From assembly GCA_009733775.1 (NCBI GenBank), contig WOGZ01000254.1, forward strand, positions 1 through 48,434: a DNA stretch of 48,434 bases. The letters run 5' to 3'. The notes beneath the pieces were generated by a model. The model did no database searches and had not been told where the DNA came from. It worked only from the letters and a program-made list of their open reading frames with translations. The position numbers were made by a program, and so were the translations under genes. Of this stretch, positions 32,282 to 46,567 are shown one piece after another; the stretch's first letter is position 1; every line of letters begins with the position of its first letter. Source of the DNA: Alectoria sarmentosa (lineage: Eukaryota; Ascomycota; Lecanoromycetes; Lecanorales; Parmeliaceae).

Positions 32282-35200
32282 AAAACGAAGCGTTTGATTA
32301 ACATTTTTTTTTGAATAAAAACATTTTAATTATATTATGATGATTTGTGTGTAAAATCGATATCTTAAAATCTTTAAATTTTCGAATTAAAAAGAATTGA
32401 TGATAAATTAAAATCACTTTATCGATGTTTATCTTTTTTAACGAAGATCATTAAATTATTAAAAGTCCCATATTTTTATGTTATTTCGATGAAATGTAAT
32501 TTTGCATAAACATTTAATTTTTTCATAAACGTTTTATACCTTATCGTCTTTTTTGAGATCGTGTTTTTTATAATAAAAGATTTTGTCAATTTTTTATATT
32601 TCGATCGCTTCATCTTTTATATCTCGCGATTTTTAAACGTATCGAAATTTATATTATCGTTGAATTTTAATTATGATTTTGTTAACGTTATATTTTTAAA
32701 AGAAACATTTTTTTTATGTTTAAATTTTAAAGATGTAACGAAAGCGGCGCATTAAAATAATCTTTGAAATAATTTACGTGATTGACGTAAAAGAATAATC
32801 ATGTTTTTTTTATTTTCATTAAACATGTTATGTGTAAAAATAATTATATTATTTTTCGTTATGTAAATATAACATTAAATAATGAAATTCATAACGTTTA
32901 AATTTATATTTATAGAAATGATATTTTTCATCGTTTTTAAATAAAATAGTGTGATTCATTAAAATTGCAATTATAATTTTAAAAATAATAATATAATGAT
33001 AAAAAATCGAACGTATTTTTGCATTTTATAACTTTATAAATAATAAATCGAATTTATAATTTATTTTAATTAAATGAAAATGAAAAATAACGAAATTTTA
33101 TTATGTAAGATTTTGCGTCTTATTTAATTAAAATGATCTTTATAAAAATTTATTATGTTTATTTCGTTATATCAATAAATTTTGAATATGTTAAATTAAT
33201 TAAATTATTTCGAATTACATTTAAAGTAAATAAAATTTCAATTAACGAAATTTGTTTCAAAATCATTTTCAACGTTTTTAAATAATTAATTGAATTGAAT
33301 AAAAACGCCGCTTTAATTCATTCATATAAGACTTTTTAATAAAATCGATCATTTAATTTGATATTGAATATTAAATTTAATTTGTACTTTTTGAAAAATT
33401 AAACATTTCTTATAATCGCGATTTATTAATAAAAATTCAAATTTTACATTTTGCATTTATTATTTTATATCATCAACGTACATTATTATGTAAATGTATA
33501 TCATGTATTTTATTTTATTAATATTCATCAAAATTCTTTCGTTTAATTTCGTTATAACAAATTTAATGATTTTGATGATATTTATGAAATCGTTATTATG
33601 AGATTTGAGTGTAAATGAGAAAACATTGATTTTTTTTTTCGCGTTAATTCAATTTCGCAATAATAATATACACCTCAAAAATCGATTTATATATATTTCG
33701 ATATAATTCGAATGCGTTTAAAAAAATGAAAAAAGACACGTTAATGTAAAGAACCTTGAAAAAAATAAATAAACGATAATGAATATGAATTATAAATTTT
33801 AATTCGTCGCGATAAAGAAGACAAAGCTATAAGAAATTTATCGATTTGATTTAAATATCATAAATATTTTTCATAATAAAACGGATTTTATAAATGATAA
33901 TTTTTTTATCGAGATTTATGTTTGATCTTTTATATCGATGATGATAATGTATTCTCGTTTTTAAAAAATCATTTTGATTTTATGTAATATAATAATATTC
34001 GTTTTTTAAAAAAAAAAATTTATAATTATAAATTGAAAAGATATTAAATAATTCAATTAATTTATTTTAAAATGAGAAAGCGAATAAAGAGAATTAATAA
34101 CGAATTTAACAATTTTTGAAAAATTTGTTACCTATATTGATATAGTTTTTATCGATTGCATAAACTCTTTTGAAATGAAATTTGATATTTATTATAATTA
34201 AATAATAGCAAATTAATTCATTATAATGATAATAAACAATATCAGAAAAAAAAACCACAAAAAAATCATTATGATTTTTTATATATTTTTCAAAACATAT
34301 TTTAATAAACATTGTTCAAGCTTTGAAATGATATAATTTTATAAATTTATTTATAAAATGAATTATTTCAATATACATTTTCGCATAAAACGAAATAAAC
34401 GATAAAACGTTTTTGAAAAGATAAAGTGAATCAAAAAAATAAACATCATTTTAATTAACTTTAAAGACGCTTTTAAAAAAATCTTAAATAAATAATTTTT
34501 GAATCATTACTAATACTTTTTGACGACGTAATTTGATTAATGATAATTGCGTTTTAACGTAATTTTTTATGATAAAGATGTTTTTTAATAAGTTTTTTAA
34601 AATGTTTAAATCTTTTAATAAATTAAATTTTTTTAATAAATTTTGATAACTTTATCGATTTAATTCAATTATTTGATATTATATTTCAAATATTATTATA
34701 AAGATTTTAAATTGTGCGAACGCTTTTTAATGCGATTTTTTTTTAAAAAGATTAATTATAAAAGAGCGTTTTGTTGACGATGATATGTTGATAATTTATT
34801 TATGAGAATTTGATTTAAATGCGAGCTCATCAAAATTATTTTCAAAATTTTATATAAATAATTTTGAAAAAGCGAATGTTGAAAGTGAATTTATAGAAAA
34901 TGAATAATCGTCATTGTTAAAATCTTATTTTTGTTTATGCTTTAAAATAACATTTGAATTATTATTAAATGTAACATTTTTAATAATTTTATAAAGCGTA
35001 TTCGTTATCGCAATAATTTCGAAATCAAAATTAATAAATAAATTAAAAGTTGACATCGTATATTCACATTTGCGTCGTTATTTATTATTATTTTTAACGA
35101 TTTTGAATATTTATCGATATTATCTCTCTTTAAATATTTCAAAAATAACGTTTCATTTATGTTTTTTCATTTTATTTGAATGTTCGTTTCAATTATCAAT

Positions 35201-37054
35201 TTTTATCATTTCGCGATATGATTATTTCGAAAAATTATAAATTTGATAAATAAGCGATGAAAATCTGAAACGCGTGTATTGCGTTTTTTTTATAAATTCG
35301 CGAATTGATAAAGATTTGCGTTGTATATTATCATAAATCGTATTAAAATAAATACGATAAATTAAAACGATTAATTAAAAATGTTAAAAAATCTGAATCG
35401 TAAATTATAAAAATCGATGATTAAAAAATCGTTATGTGATTGAATAAATGTATAATGATACATTAAATATCGAAAAATCGAGGCATAATTTTGAAAAAAT
35501 AAAAAAATTTAAATTTTTTTAAAAATGTTTAAAAATGTTAATTTTATGATAATAAACTTATAAACTTAATATTCAAATTTAAAACATTTTTGATTTATAA
35601 TACTGTTATCGTTTTATTAACGAAATTTTTATTATCGTTATAATTAAGAGAAACGAAAAAAACTTTTATTTACGTAAAATTCTCGATTATTTTTTTTATA
35701 ATGCGCAATGTTATATTTTACAAATTATGAAATAATGTTATCATTTAAAAAATTGCATTTTATCATAAATAAGAATTCACGTGATGTAAAGAATTTTTCA
35801 GATTATTATCTTAAATTTAAAGATTTTATAATTAACTTTTTTATTTAATTTATATAATTCAATGATTATACGTTAATATCGTTTTAAACATTTATTTTAA
35901 TTTGTTTTAATAACATAAACATTTCGTCGTTGAGAAAATAATTAGATTTTAAATTTAAAAATTAAAATTGATTTTTTACGCTCGAGTTACGAGAAATTAT
36001 TTATAAATGAATTAAATTATTGAATTTGATTTTTGAATTATTACGCGATATTGTATAATTCTTTAAATTAAGATTTAACGATTTAACACATTAATAAAAT
36101 AAAAAATGATGTTATTAACGAAAAAAATTTGATGTTTTTAAACTATTGAAATCGTTAAATCAAATTCTTTAAAAAGACGTTAACGAAGATTAAGGTTTAA
36201 TATAATCGCATTATTCATTTTTCAACGTTTCATTAATTTTTTCGCATTCATTTTCTTTATTTTATATGCTTAATAACGAAAATTATTTAAAAAAAAAATT
36301 TATATAAATTTCAAGATGCCGTCAAAAGTAAAAAAATCAAAAATTGTTTTTAATTTTTAATTTATTTTTATAATTTTCGCGCGTCAATTCACATTAATTC
36401 TTTTTGCGAAAAAGCGAAAAACGATTTTTGAAATAACTTTTTCGTTTAAAAAATCTAAAATTCATAAATCATTCAAAACAAAATTTAATCATCAAAATAT
36501 CATTATTTTAAATGACGATGAAAATAATTGAAATGAAAATTGAGATTTTGAAAAATAAGAAATTATAAAGAATAGACGGACGATAAATTTTTTTTTTATA
36601 TATATGAAATTTTGTTAACATAAAATATGTAAAATGAGAATATTTTAAAAATAAACGAGATAAAAGTAAATTTAAATAATATAAATTAATAAAAAAAGAT
36701 CTTAAAGAAGAGTATTAAATAGAATCTTAAAACGTTTAAATTCAAATCAAAAAAAAGGGATAATGCGTTTTTTATTTTTAAGATTTTTAATATATCGCGC
36801 TTTATCGAAAATGTCAAAATTAAATTCAATGAATTTTTTTATCATTATCGAATCATATATTTTATGCATTTCAATTTAAAAAGAATAATAAAGATTATTA
36901 AATTTATGTGAGATGATGATATTAAGCGTTATAAATGAAAATGAATAAAAAGTAAACGACGTTTGAATTGAAATAATATGAATTAAAAGATTAAATCAAT
37001 TGCGGACATAAAGATGATATCTTTTATTTCTTTATTATTTTCGCGATGAGATTA

Positions 37055-37258
37055 TTAATTTATTATTACGCATAATTTAAAATTTAAAATTATATTGAAA
37101 AAAATGATAATAACGTCTTGATTATTATCATTTAAATTAAATCTTTTATACGTTAATTTGTACATAAATATTCTTCGAATTTTTTCGTTTAAATGTTCGA
37201 TTTTTATAATAACGTTATCGACATTTTCGAAACGAATCTTTTTGATCAAAATTGACAT
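37055..37258 (-). pseudogene. Unidentified minus-strand coding relic
   Basis: About 67 codons are open with a balanced charged composition (KIRFENVDNVIIKIEHLNEK). This is unlike the Phe/Ile noise around it, so it may be a real coding remnant. A second minus-strand stretch 37462-37650 lies just upstream in sense. No motif is recognised and no function is proposed. Confidence 0.3.
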
Positions 37259-39204
37259 TTTTGTCGATAAAACATGAATATTTCTTTACGTGATGTTATT
37301 TTGTTAAATTTTATATAAAATATTTGATTTATGTTCGATTGTCGAGTTAAACAATATATAAATTAATTAAACGATGATAATCGTCGCGTGAAATCGTCAT
37401 ATTTTCATCGCAATTTATTTTTATAAATAAACAAAATGATTATTTCTGCGAAACATGATGATTATGAAATTAAAAAGTTGATTTTAATAAAGAATAAATA
37501 ACGTCGAAATGTTGAAAAAAAGAATAAAATCGAATTTTTTGATAATAATTTAAAATATTTGTTTATAAAAACGTCGTTTTCATTTTTAATTCGTGTGAAA
37601 AAGATTATCGAAAAGGGTATAAACGATTTATAAATTACGAATAAAAACAAAAATCATTCAATTTGATAATCGTTATTTTATGTATAATGATTATCTCGAT
37701 ATGTTTACGTTTATATTTTGATTTATTATGTGTTATTGCATTATACGTTTTACATATAAAAAAAATATGAATTTATTATTTGTTATAATATTACGATAAA
37801 TGAAAAATTAACCTTTAACGTTTGCATTTGTGATTATCGATATTTCGAATTGCAATAAATGATATAATTTTTACGATATTATGTGAAATGATTTATATGT
37901 TTTAAAGATATTTCATTTAACGTATATGAATAACGAGCATTTTATATCAATTATATAACGAGATTTATTTATTAACGAAAAAGCATTATTTTTTCAACTT
38001 TTTTTCGAGAGCGTGTGCGTTTTTTATATATGCATTTGTTATAATATTGTTGATGCATTTTCATCAAAAATATTGCATTTCTTATATTAAGTTTATCAAT
38101 TTACGCGTTTAAATTAATATTAATAAAATAAATCTTAGTTTTGAAAAATGATTATTAATTAATAAAAATATATGTGTATATAAGATCGTGCTCTGCAAAT
38201 GAAAATGAGATGTTATTTATTTATCAAGTTTTATACATTTAATTATGCGCTTTCAAAGTAAATGAAAAAAGATTATATTTTTCGAATTCAAAATTGTATA
38301 CATTTTTCATTTTTAGAAATTTTGTTTTTTCATTTTAACGAATCTTATTGTTTTATCTTTACGAAATATCGTTTACAAAAACTGTTAATAAACAATTGTT
38401 ATACGTTTAATGTTACGCATATTAATTTAAATTTTTTTTTTTATAAAATCAAACGTTTTCACAAATGAGTTTTAATATACGTCAAATCAAATAATTTTTT
38501 GTGTTGCAAATCGTCATTTTAATGTCGACACGAATATAAACATTATAATCGTCGACGCAATTAATAACGAAATCATTTAATCGTATTTATATTGATTTTT
38601 CGATATGATAAAATTACGTCGTTGATTTTGTTAAAAACATTATATTGATTTCGTTATTGATATCGCTTTTTTATTTGACGTTTCAATCTTCGCTCGAAAT
38701 AATGTCGAATTTAATAATATCGTTCACAATAAAATGTTATAAATAAAATATGGGTTATAAAAAATGAAAATGTAGGTTTTAATATTTGAGAATGAGATTG
38801 CGAAATTGAAAAAAAAAGACGAAAATAATAAACTTTGATGAAATATCAAAAAGATAACGTTGAAATTAATCATTTATGATGTTTTCGATGTTTATATAAT
38901 CTTTTTAAAAATAAATTTGATGATATTATAAACAAGTTTCTTAAACGTGTTTTAAAGACGTTTATAAGAATGATTATCGTCACTATTTTGACGTTTTTAA
39001 TATAAATGTTTCGTTGAATTACGATATAAGTGAATTTACGTTGAAGATATGTGTGTTTATAACGAAAAATTGAATGATTATTTTTATATAAATGTATTTA
39101 GCGTATAAAGAAACATTACGAAAATACTTTTAATGTGATATTTTAATCTTTGCGTCGTGTTTAAATACATATAAAGAACGTTAAGTTGAATGAAATGTGA
39201 ATAT

Positions 39205-39682
39205 TGTTCTGCCCGTCTGATATATTTTAGACCTCGCAATTCTCAATTAAAGGGTTCAATCTATAGCGGTTGAATGATGATTCATCATCCGTTATATAAC
39301 GATTGTTTTCCAACTTTGAAGTATTGTCAATCATTGTTCAATTGACAAAAAACGTTGATAAATATATCATAATTATATAGCGATTATACAGCGATTGTGT
39401 ATTGATTACAACAACATCATACAAACGGGCAACAAATATCAAAAAACTGTTGTTTTATTAACAAAAAAACCCAACGCCTTTTTTAAAACCAAAAGCGATT
39501 GAATAACCTTTATAACGTTTTTGATTGATTGATTGATAAACAATCATTGTTGAGTTTTCAATTGTTAATTCTTTAAACTCTCTATTTAGAAAGTCTTTAA
39601 TAACGTCTTAATATAATTTCTCGTAATAATAATTATTCAATTAGTTTAATCAATAATTTATTTATTTATAAAGTCTTTAACA
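39205..39682. repeat. Better-preserved 478-bp block bounded by TG and CA, possible LTR
   Basis: It runs from TGTTCTGCCCGTCTGA to GTCTTTAACA and stands out by its normal base composition. It is followed by ATACCCCCTTGC, which on the minus strand is the purine run GCAAGGGGGTAT directly before the block, as a polypurine tract would sit before a 3' LTR. Against this, the decayed frame to its right reads on the plus strand and no second copy is seen. Inside are palindromes (GATGATTCATCATC) and a TTGATTGATTGATTG run. Confidence 0.35.
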
Positions 39683-40402
39683 ATACCCCCTTGCAATAAT
39701 TTGTATCATAAATATGTTATTTCTTATGTGCATTTCAAAACATATAATTTATTAAATCAATTTGATTCGTTAAAAACGTCGATTATGTATATCGTATCGT
39801 GGTGTAAAATCGACAATCCATATATATATTGCATTATTTATCGCTCGTACATTGAAAGCTCAAGCATTGTATTTAATATAACATTTTTAATAATTTTCAA
39901 ATCGTTATAACGCAATTTTGTTAAAGAAAGCATAATAAAAAAAGCGTATTTCTTTCGACGATATGTATATATGACACATTAAAACAATTAACATTTTTTG
40001 AAATTAATATGCACGTAGTTATTAATATTATATATATATCGTCGATTGTTTTTGCGAAAAACTTTGTTAACGCATTTATCTTTATGTGAAAAAAAATACG
40101 CATTTACGAATTTGTATAAACGATTCGACGATATCATCTTAACGCGTTTATATCAAAATTCAATATATAAAGTTGGTATTCATTTTTATATGCAATCATT
40201 AAATGTTAAATGAAATTGTGTTATGAATTAAGTTTTATAAAATCAATCGTCATTTTAATGCGATAAAATTCATTCAATATAAATCCCCTTAAAGACATTT
40301 ATGCGAAGATATATTCGTTATTTTCAAACACGCTATTAAAGCTTTTCACATTAATTTTATCATTTAAATTTTACTTATCGATAAAAAAAAAGCTTTATAT
40401 CA

Positions 40403-41818
40403 ATGTCGCATATTCATCATTTAACATTCTTAACGTTTTTATCATTTTCGAAAAATCGTGATTTTATGCTCTTATTAGACCGAGTCGCAGAGCAATGTTA
40501 CATTACGTTTCTTGCGAAGAAATATTTCATCAAATTTAATAATATAACGACGTTTATTATACCCTTAAAGCTTTTATGTCAATTAATGTTTGCGATAATA
40601 AAAAAATAATGCAAACAACTTATACTTTAATTCTTCAATTAAAACATTCAAATTTATTATCGTCGCATATTCTTTAACATTATTTATAAAATGAAAATTT
40701 ACATAAATATTGAAAAAATTAAAAAAAAATTCGAATTTATTGTTTCTGATTTTTCTTTTATCTTTTTCTTTAATCTTTTTATTTTTGATAATGATTATTA
40801 TAAACTTCGATATATATAAGTCTTTTGTCTTTGAATTCGTATAAATTGCGATTAATAAAATTTCATTTAAAGCACCTCTTTCGTTTTTAAAATTATATTC
40901 ATTTTCATTATTATTATTATGATTGCGGAAGTTTTTTGTAATTAATATAATACACGTGATTAATTTTTGATAAGCTTTTCGCGTATTTAAAATATGTTGA
41001 TATAAAATGTTGAAATCAATATATCGTTAATTATTTATAAAAGTGTTGAATCGAGCGATGAATTCAAACGCTTATATAATAATTTAAAAAAAAATCATTG
41101 TTTAAATCGTTATAATTTATTCCGCAATTTATAAAAACGAAAATCGAAATCATTTAATTATTGCTTTATTGCGAAGAATTAATAATGTTGATTAAATAAC
41201 TTTATTTGTTTTCGAAAGCGATTATGATTATATATAATATATAAAAGTTTAAATACGTTTTCACTCGAAAAAGAAATAAAATTATTAAAATGTTCAAAAA
41301 TAAATAATAAATTCACGTTTAATCAAAATCGTAATTATCAAAAATTTTTATAAGATTTTTTTTAAACCTCTTCACTTTGAGTGAGGTGCGTTATAAGTTT
41401 TTGATTAAATAAAATCTAAAAATAATGCTAATTTCGCGATTAAAAAAGTCTCGAATCATATTTTTATATTTTGAATAAATGTCTTAAATTTTGTTATCTC
41501 TTTTAAATCTTTTATCATTTTACATTGTTAAATATTTTCTTAATAATATCTCTTCTTTATTATGATATTAAAATTAAAATTTATTCTCTCATTTTTCGAG
41601 CAAAAACATATATAATATTTTATAATAACGATATATTTCATAAATTCATCATTATTCGTTTATTAAAACATATCTTCGAGAAATGTTATAATAAAAGCTC
41701 AAATCGTATTTATAACGTTATTAATTTTCAAGTTTACTTCTTGATTCAAATCCTATATAAGTTTACGAAAGATTTTCATAACGTTTTTAATATTAACATT
41801 ATGAAATTTCAAGAATAA
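40403..41818 (+). pseudogene. Unidentified plus-strand reading frame broken by RIP-type stops
   Basis: The open stretches 40403-40609 and 41525-41818 are in the same frame, and the sequence between them reads coherently with stops that would be Gln, Arg or Trp. The start MSHIHHLTFLTFLSFSKNRD looks like a Pro/Ser-rich N-terminus with Pro/Ser turned into Leu/Phe. A more charged part follows (SVESSDEFKRLYNNLKKNHC, near 41050-41110). It has no motif I know. It could be the Gag of a further element starting after 39682, or a RIP-inactivated gene copy. Confidence 0.4.
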
Positions 41819-42937
41819 AGTAAACACATTTATGAACTTTTTACGTTTAACGTAATTTAAATATATCGAGATAAGATAAAAGACTTTAAAAATACGATAT
41901 ATATTTTTATAAATTTCAAAATCGTCAATAAAGAGAAAATAAAATAGACAAAAAAAAGATTTCGCAATAATAATATTTAAATAATTACGATTAAAGTATA
42001 TTATTTCGAGCTCGTTACGAATCGAATATAATTAACATAAAAATCGTATAATAAATAATTTAATATTAAGAATTTTTCGAATAAAAAAACGCTCGTTTAA
42101 ATAAATCATTTTTTCTTCTTCATTTCATTCGAATTTACGATTATAATAAATATTAAAATATTGAATAATAAATTGTGAAATTTTCTCAAACAAAACATTT
42201 TTTAAAAGAAAAAATTCATATTTATCATTTATATTCAAATCGAAATTATTTAGAATTAATCGTTATCTTCGATTTGCGACAATTTATAATATGATAATTA
42301 TATTTTTTGTTGCATTTTCTCGATAATCGCGATCAATAAATATAATTCGTTTAATGCGATAAATAATCAAGAGAATTTTTATTATATTTTTAAACATAAT
42401 AAATGTTTTTTTTTGAATATAATAAACTTTATTTGACGTTGATCGAATAAAGAATTTTTATGCATATAATTATTAAAGCTTTATCGATTCGTTCACATAT
42501 TACGTTATTTCAAAGAACATTTTTTTTATATAAAAAAGTTGTTGATAATATAATGCGTATAAGGTTTAAGGGCTCGTATTACTATTATTATGTTTAACGT
42601 TTAATGATTTATTTTTGACCCTTCTCTCGTTGTGATAATAATGATTATTTTTTGATAATAATTATAAAAGATTTTCGTGATAATTGTAATAAAGAAATAT
42701 ATCGACGAATTTATTATTTGAGAAAATCAAATTTGAACGAAAAAGTTTGAATGTTTTTATTTTCTTTTTCATTCACAAAGCTTTTTGTTGCGACAAACTT
42801 TAATAATTAAAATATTTTTTATAATCTCACATAGTTTAATCGCGAACCATTCAATTTCTCAAATTATAAATTTAATATCAAATGCAACGATAATAATAAT
42901 TTTATTTTTTTATTTTATAAAATAATTATTTTAAAAA
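41819..42937. other. Unassigned AT-rich stretch
   Basis: The frame of the preceding relic continues here with many stops and no recognisable domain. Bases about 42560-42630 keep a few GC-containing words (AAGGGCTCGTATTACTATT, GACCCTTCTCTCG). Nothing else can be supported. Confidence 0.4.
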
Positions 42938-42939
42938 AT

Positions 42940-43128
42940 GAAATTGAAAAGGATGAGAACAAAGATAACGATCGTATTAATAAAAAAAATGTTGATTTTG
43001 AAAAATTATACGATTCTGAAAAGATATTTTTAAAAGTTTATAATTTAAAAGCTTACAATTTATTCTCATCATTAAATGAATTAAAATCCTCAAAAAATTC
43101 AAAAAAAATTAATTATTTCGATTTTTAA
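42940..43128 (+). pseudogene. Short acidic coding-like relic
   Basis: In the frame starting at 42940 the sequence reads EIEKDENKDNDRINKKNVDF, then EKLYDSEKIFLKVYNLKAY and FSSLNELKSSKNSKK, ending in a stop at about 43126. There are no internal stops over about 62 codons, and the charge pattern is regular. It suggests the acidic, Ser-rich tail of a larger protein. It is out of frame with 40403-41818, so an indel or a separate origin is needed. No family is recognised. Confidence 0.35.
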
Positions 43129-44056
43129 AATACTTTTAAGACTTTTATAATAAATTATAAATAAATAATTAATCTCATCGTCGCATATTGAAAAAATAAA
43201 ATATAATAAACAGATTTTTATCGTTATCATTATTTAATATATTCTCATCGTTATTATTGTTTAATACATTATTTTCATTATCATTTATTATTACGTATGT
43301 TTACTTCTTCTGCTCATACTTCGATATATTAAAATCATAATAATATAATAAAATCATGTTAATATTATTATTCATTTTAATTATTTGCTTATTAATCTCG
43401 CTGTTGCGAAAAGTTATAAATAAAATCGTTTTATTGCGAGAACCTTTTTTCTCAAATTGCTTAGATTTAAATAAAATCGTCTCATTATAAAAGCCTTTTT
43501 TAAATTATTCAGAAAAACGTTTAAAGTCTTCGATGACAAAATGTTTAAAAGGGACATAATATATAATATTCGAATTCACGTTAGCATTTTAATTAAGCAC
43601 TCGTTATTAATTTATCTTACATAATTAAAAAGTTATCGTTAAAAAAATATTAATAATTGTTTGAAAATGTTTTTGATTATTGTTAAAAGTTGTTATAAAG
43701 TTTATAAAATAAAAAATTACAACTTTATCGTAAAATCGTATATTTATTTTTAAATCTCAAATTTTAAATCTTATAAGTCCGGCATATTATAATATTATAA
43801 TCTCAAATAATTCATCTCATAATATTTAATCAATGATTTTATTGAAATAAAATCGTTAATTATTATTTTAAATAGATTGTGTAAATCGTTAAGTCTCATA
43901 AACATAAAATTTATTAATGCGCATTATTATTTAAATGAAAAAATAAAAGCATTATTATGTAAAAGAAAGGATTAATTAATTATTTAAAAAGATCTAATTA
44001 AATTTATGTTTTTATCGTTATCATATGTATAATAAAAATCCGATATATTTATTAAT
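43129..44056. other. Unassigned AT-rich stretch
   Basis: No domain, LTR or RNA gene is seen. Two loosely similar segments (about 43415-43455 and 43465-43505) share ATAAAATCGT followed by a block ending CCTTTTT. They may be older members of the repeat that is clear at 44057-44338. Confidence 0.4.
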
Positions 44057-44338
44057 TATATAAGAATTGTCGAGTTTTTCTGTGAAAATTATCGAAATAA
44101 TTTTTAATTATCATAAAAACGCATAGGTCGTAGCAAAAAGAAATAAAATCTCTCTGCGAAAGACTTCGAAGACATAAAAGAAAACTTAATTATATAAAAG
44201 TTATCGAATCTTCTTATGAAAATTATCGAAATAATTTTCAATTGTTATAAAAGCGTATAAGTTATAATCATTTGAACATCGTAGCAAAAAGAAATTGAGT
44301 TTTTTTATAAAAAACTTCGAAGATATGAAAAAAGCTTA
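44057..44338. repeat. Tandem duplication, two units of about 133 and 148 bp
   Basis: Unit 1 (44057-44189) and unit 2 (44191-44338) share the ordered words GAAAATTATCGAAATAATTTT, GTAGCAAAAAGAAAT and ACTTCGAAGA. Unit 2 has about 18 extra bases (near 44260-44278). Differences are mostly transitions. There is no coding sense that I can see. Confidence 0.7.
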
Positions 44339-46476
44339 TCTTTATATCATAAATAAAATCTTTCACAAAAGGCTTTTACATAACATATCATCATTTATAA
44401 AGAAAAATTAATAAGATAAAAGCTTTATATAATAGATTTTGATATATTTAAAGCATAATTTCCTCGTTTTTTCGTTATATAAGAATATATTTAAACAATT
44501 CATATAATAATTAAATATAATTTTTTTTTTTTTTCTCATTTCATCTCTTCGAATCTCATTAATTTTCTCTTTTAAAACATTCAATTATCAAAATTCATCG
44601 TAATATCATCTTTATCATTATTTTCGTTAAAAATCTATTTATTTAATTTTATTATAATTTATAACACGATCTTTTCGATGTTGCGTTAGATTATTTTATT
44701 ATTAAAGGTTTCATCGATATAATACTCGTATAATTATATTAAATCGTTAAGGTTTTCAATACGTACGGCGCGGTCGAGAGCTTGAAATTAAACGTTTAAA
44801 TTATACGCACTTTTAATCATATGTACCCTTTAACATTTTTATTATAAATTTAAATCGATAAATTTCATTGCGTATATCGTAATTAAAATTTAAATTCGAT
44901 TATTATATTTCGTGAATATCGTGATTATTGCATTTCGTTTTTTTGTTTATTAATAAGTTTCAAGCGTAATATAATCGATTATCAAAAGTCGAAAAATAAC
45001 GACGAATAATACGATGATAATTGATAATTAATAAAAAATCAAGATTTTTTTTTGATCTTTGATCATTTATAGCGGAATTAATATATGCATAAAATTATTA
45101 ACATTAAAGATATTTATAATAAGTTATTATATGTAAAAGAAATATTTGTAACAGGCTATTAATAATAAAAAAGATATTTATAATAGAATATTATAAAAAG
45201 TCTATAACACACGAGCACATATTTGATTGCGAATATTATAAAAAAAAAACACGTAATTTCGAAACATTCTTTAACAATTTCTAAAAAATTGAATTTGAAT
45301 TCTTTATTCGCGATTTTTCATATTTCGTAAATCATTTAAAGAAGAAGCGCTTCTCTTTAAAAAATTTCTTTAAATTCATGATTTTTAAATTTTGATTTTC
45401 ATTTAATCAAAAAAGTTGAATTCACGTTATTAATAATAATAAATTGCGTTATATTATAAACGATTATTTTATTATTTTTTCTTTTTGTTTAGAAATAAAA
45501 AGCTCGTTAATCAGCTTATTTTCTTTTTTTTTATATTAAATATGCTTTTTCTCATTAAATAAGCAATTAATAATAAAAGCTTTAACGCGAAATAAAAAAT
45601 TCGCGATCTTTTAATTTATGTCAAAGAGAATTAGATTTTGTGAAATACAACGAATTATTATTTGTTTTTATAACTTCGTCAATCGAAATCCTTTTTCAAC
45701 GAGATCGATTTTATAAATAAAAATAAAAACTTTTATAACACGTGTAATAAATTATAATTTCGTTATAAAATGATCATCAAAAATAAAAAACGAATCTTCA
45801 TCTTTTTTAAAGTTTATTTCTTTAAATAATTTCTTCAATTATTATTTTTCGATTTCAAAAGATTTTACAAAAAACATATAATCGTCTCAATTAATGATGT
45901 TATTAAAAATTAAAATAATGTTGATCATAATGTAACGCGAAGCGTTTAATTATTATATTATAATTAATGCATTAATTATAAAAAATTTTAAAAAATAATA
46001 TTCGTCGTTAATTACAAATTCGAAACAATCGATTATGTTTTTTAAAAACTCTTCATTTATTTTAATTTGAATTTTATTCGTTTTTATATTCGATATATAT
46101 AATTTATTAATTCGCTTTTTGCGAATAATTAATAATTTATATCGAATAAAGAATATAATATAATTATTAATAATAATAATCCTGAATTTTTGCTCCTTTT
46201 TGTCAAAAAGCTCATATAATAAATTAAGATGACTTTAAATTATACATTTATTTACGATAAATTTCAAACGTCGATGATTTTCATAATATTTATAAATCTC
46301 AAATACATTAAAAGCGATCAAATTAATAATTTTAATTCATTGCGTAATAAAATCTTTAAATATTAAAACAAATATTAATCTCACACGAATTCATAACTTT
46401 GTAAACAAATCATCGCGATACGTCTTTAATTACATTAATCAATAATTAATTAACGACATATTTCGAATAAAGTCTA
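44339..46476. other. Unassigned AT-rich stretch
   Basis: No gene or LTR is recognised. A short GC-containing patch, ACGTACGGCGCGGTCGAGAG, lies at about 44760-44779. A loose repeat of AAAGATATTTATAATA with intervening sequence occurs at about 45107 and 45169. The rest is simple AT-rich sequence with poly-T and poly-A runs. Confidence 0.4.
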
Positions 46477-46560
46477 TTATCAAAACCTACTTGTTATCAA
46501 AATCTTATTATTAAAATTTGTTTGTTATTAAAACCTATTTGTTATCAAAGTCTGTTACTG
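46477..46560. repeat. 17-bp tandem repeat, about five units
   Basis: The units are variants of TTATCAAAACCTACTTG: TTATCAAAATCTTATTA, TTAAAATTTGTTTG (shorter), TTATTAAAACCTATTTG and TTATCAAAGTCTG. A 17-bp period is not a multiple of three, so it does not reflect a coding repeat. Confidence 0.75.
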
Positions 46561-46567
46561 CGAGAAA

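Larger units (their letters stand above)
31291..39204. other. Long unassigned degraded stretch, probably old repeats
   Basis: No LTR or known domain is recognised. Minus-strand open stretches at 32057-32281, 34106-34312, 37055-37258 and 37462-37650 have more ordinary codon patterns than the other frames. The one at 32057-32281 reads FFKKNQNDSKNESKLIII, which looks like a Ser/Pro-rich acidic segment after C-to-T and G-to-A change. They could be parts of one or more minus-strand elements. I do not assign function. A plus-strand open stretch at 38262-38468 looks like noise. Confidence 0.4.

Noticed and set aside
44756..44790. GC patch as a promoter or tRNA gene
   Set aside because: It is only about 20 bases long, with no A/B box pair or cloverleaf that I can fold.
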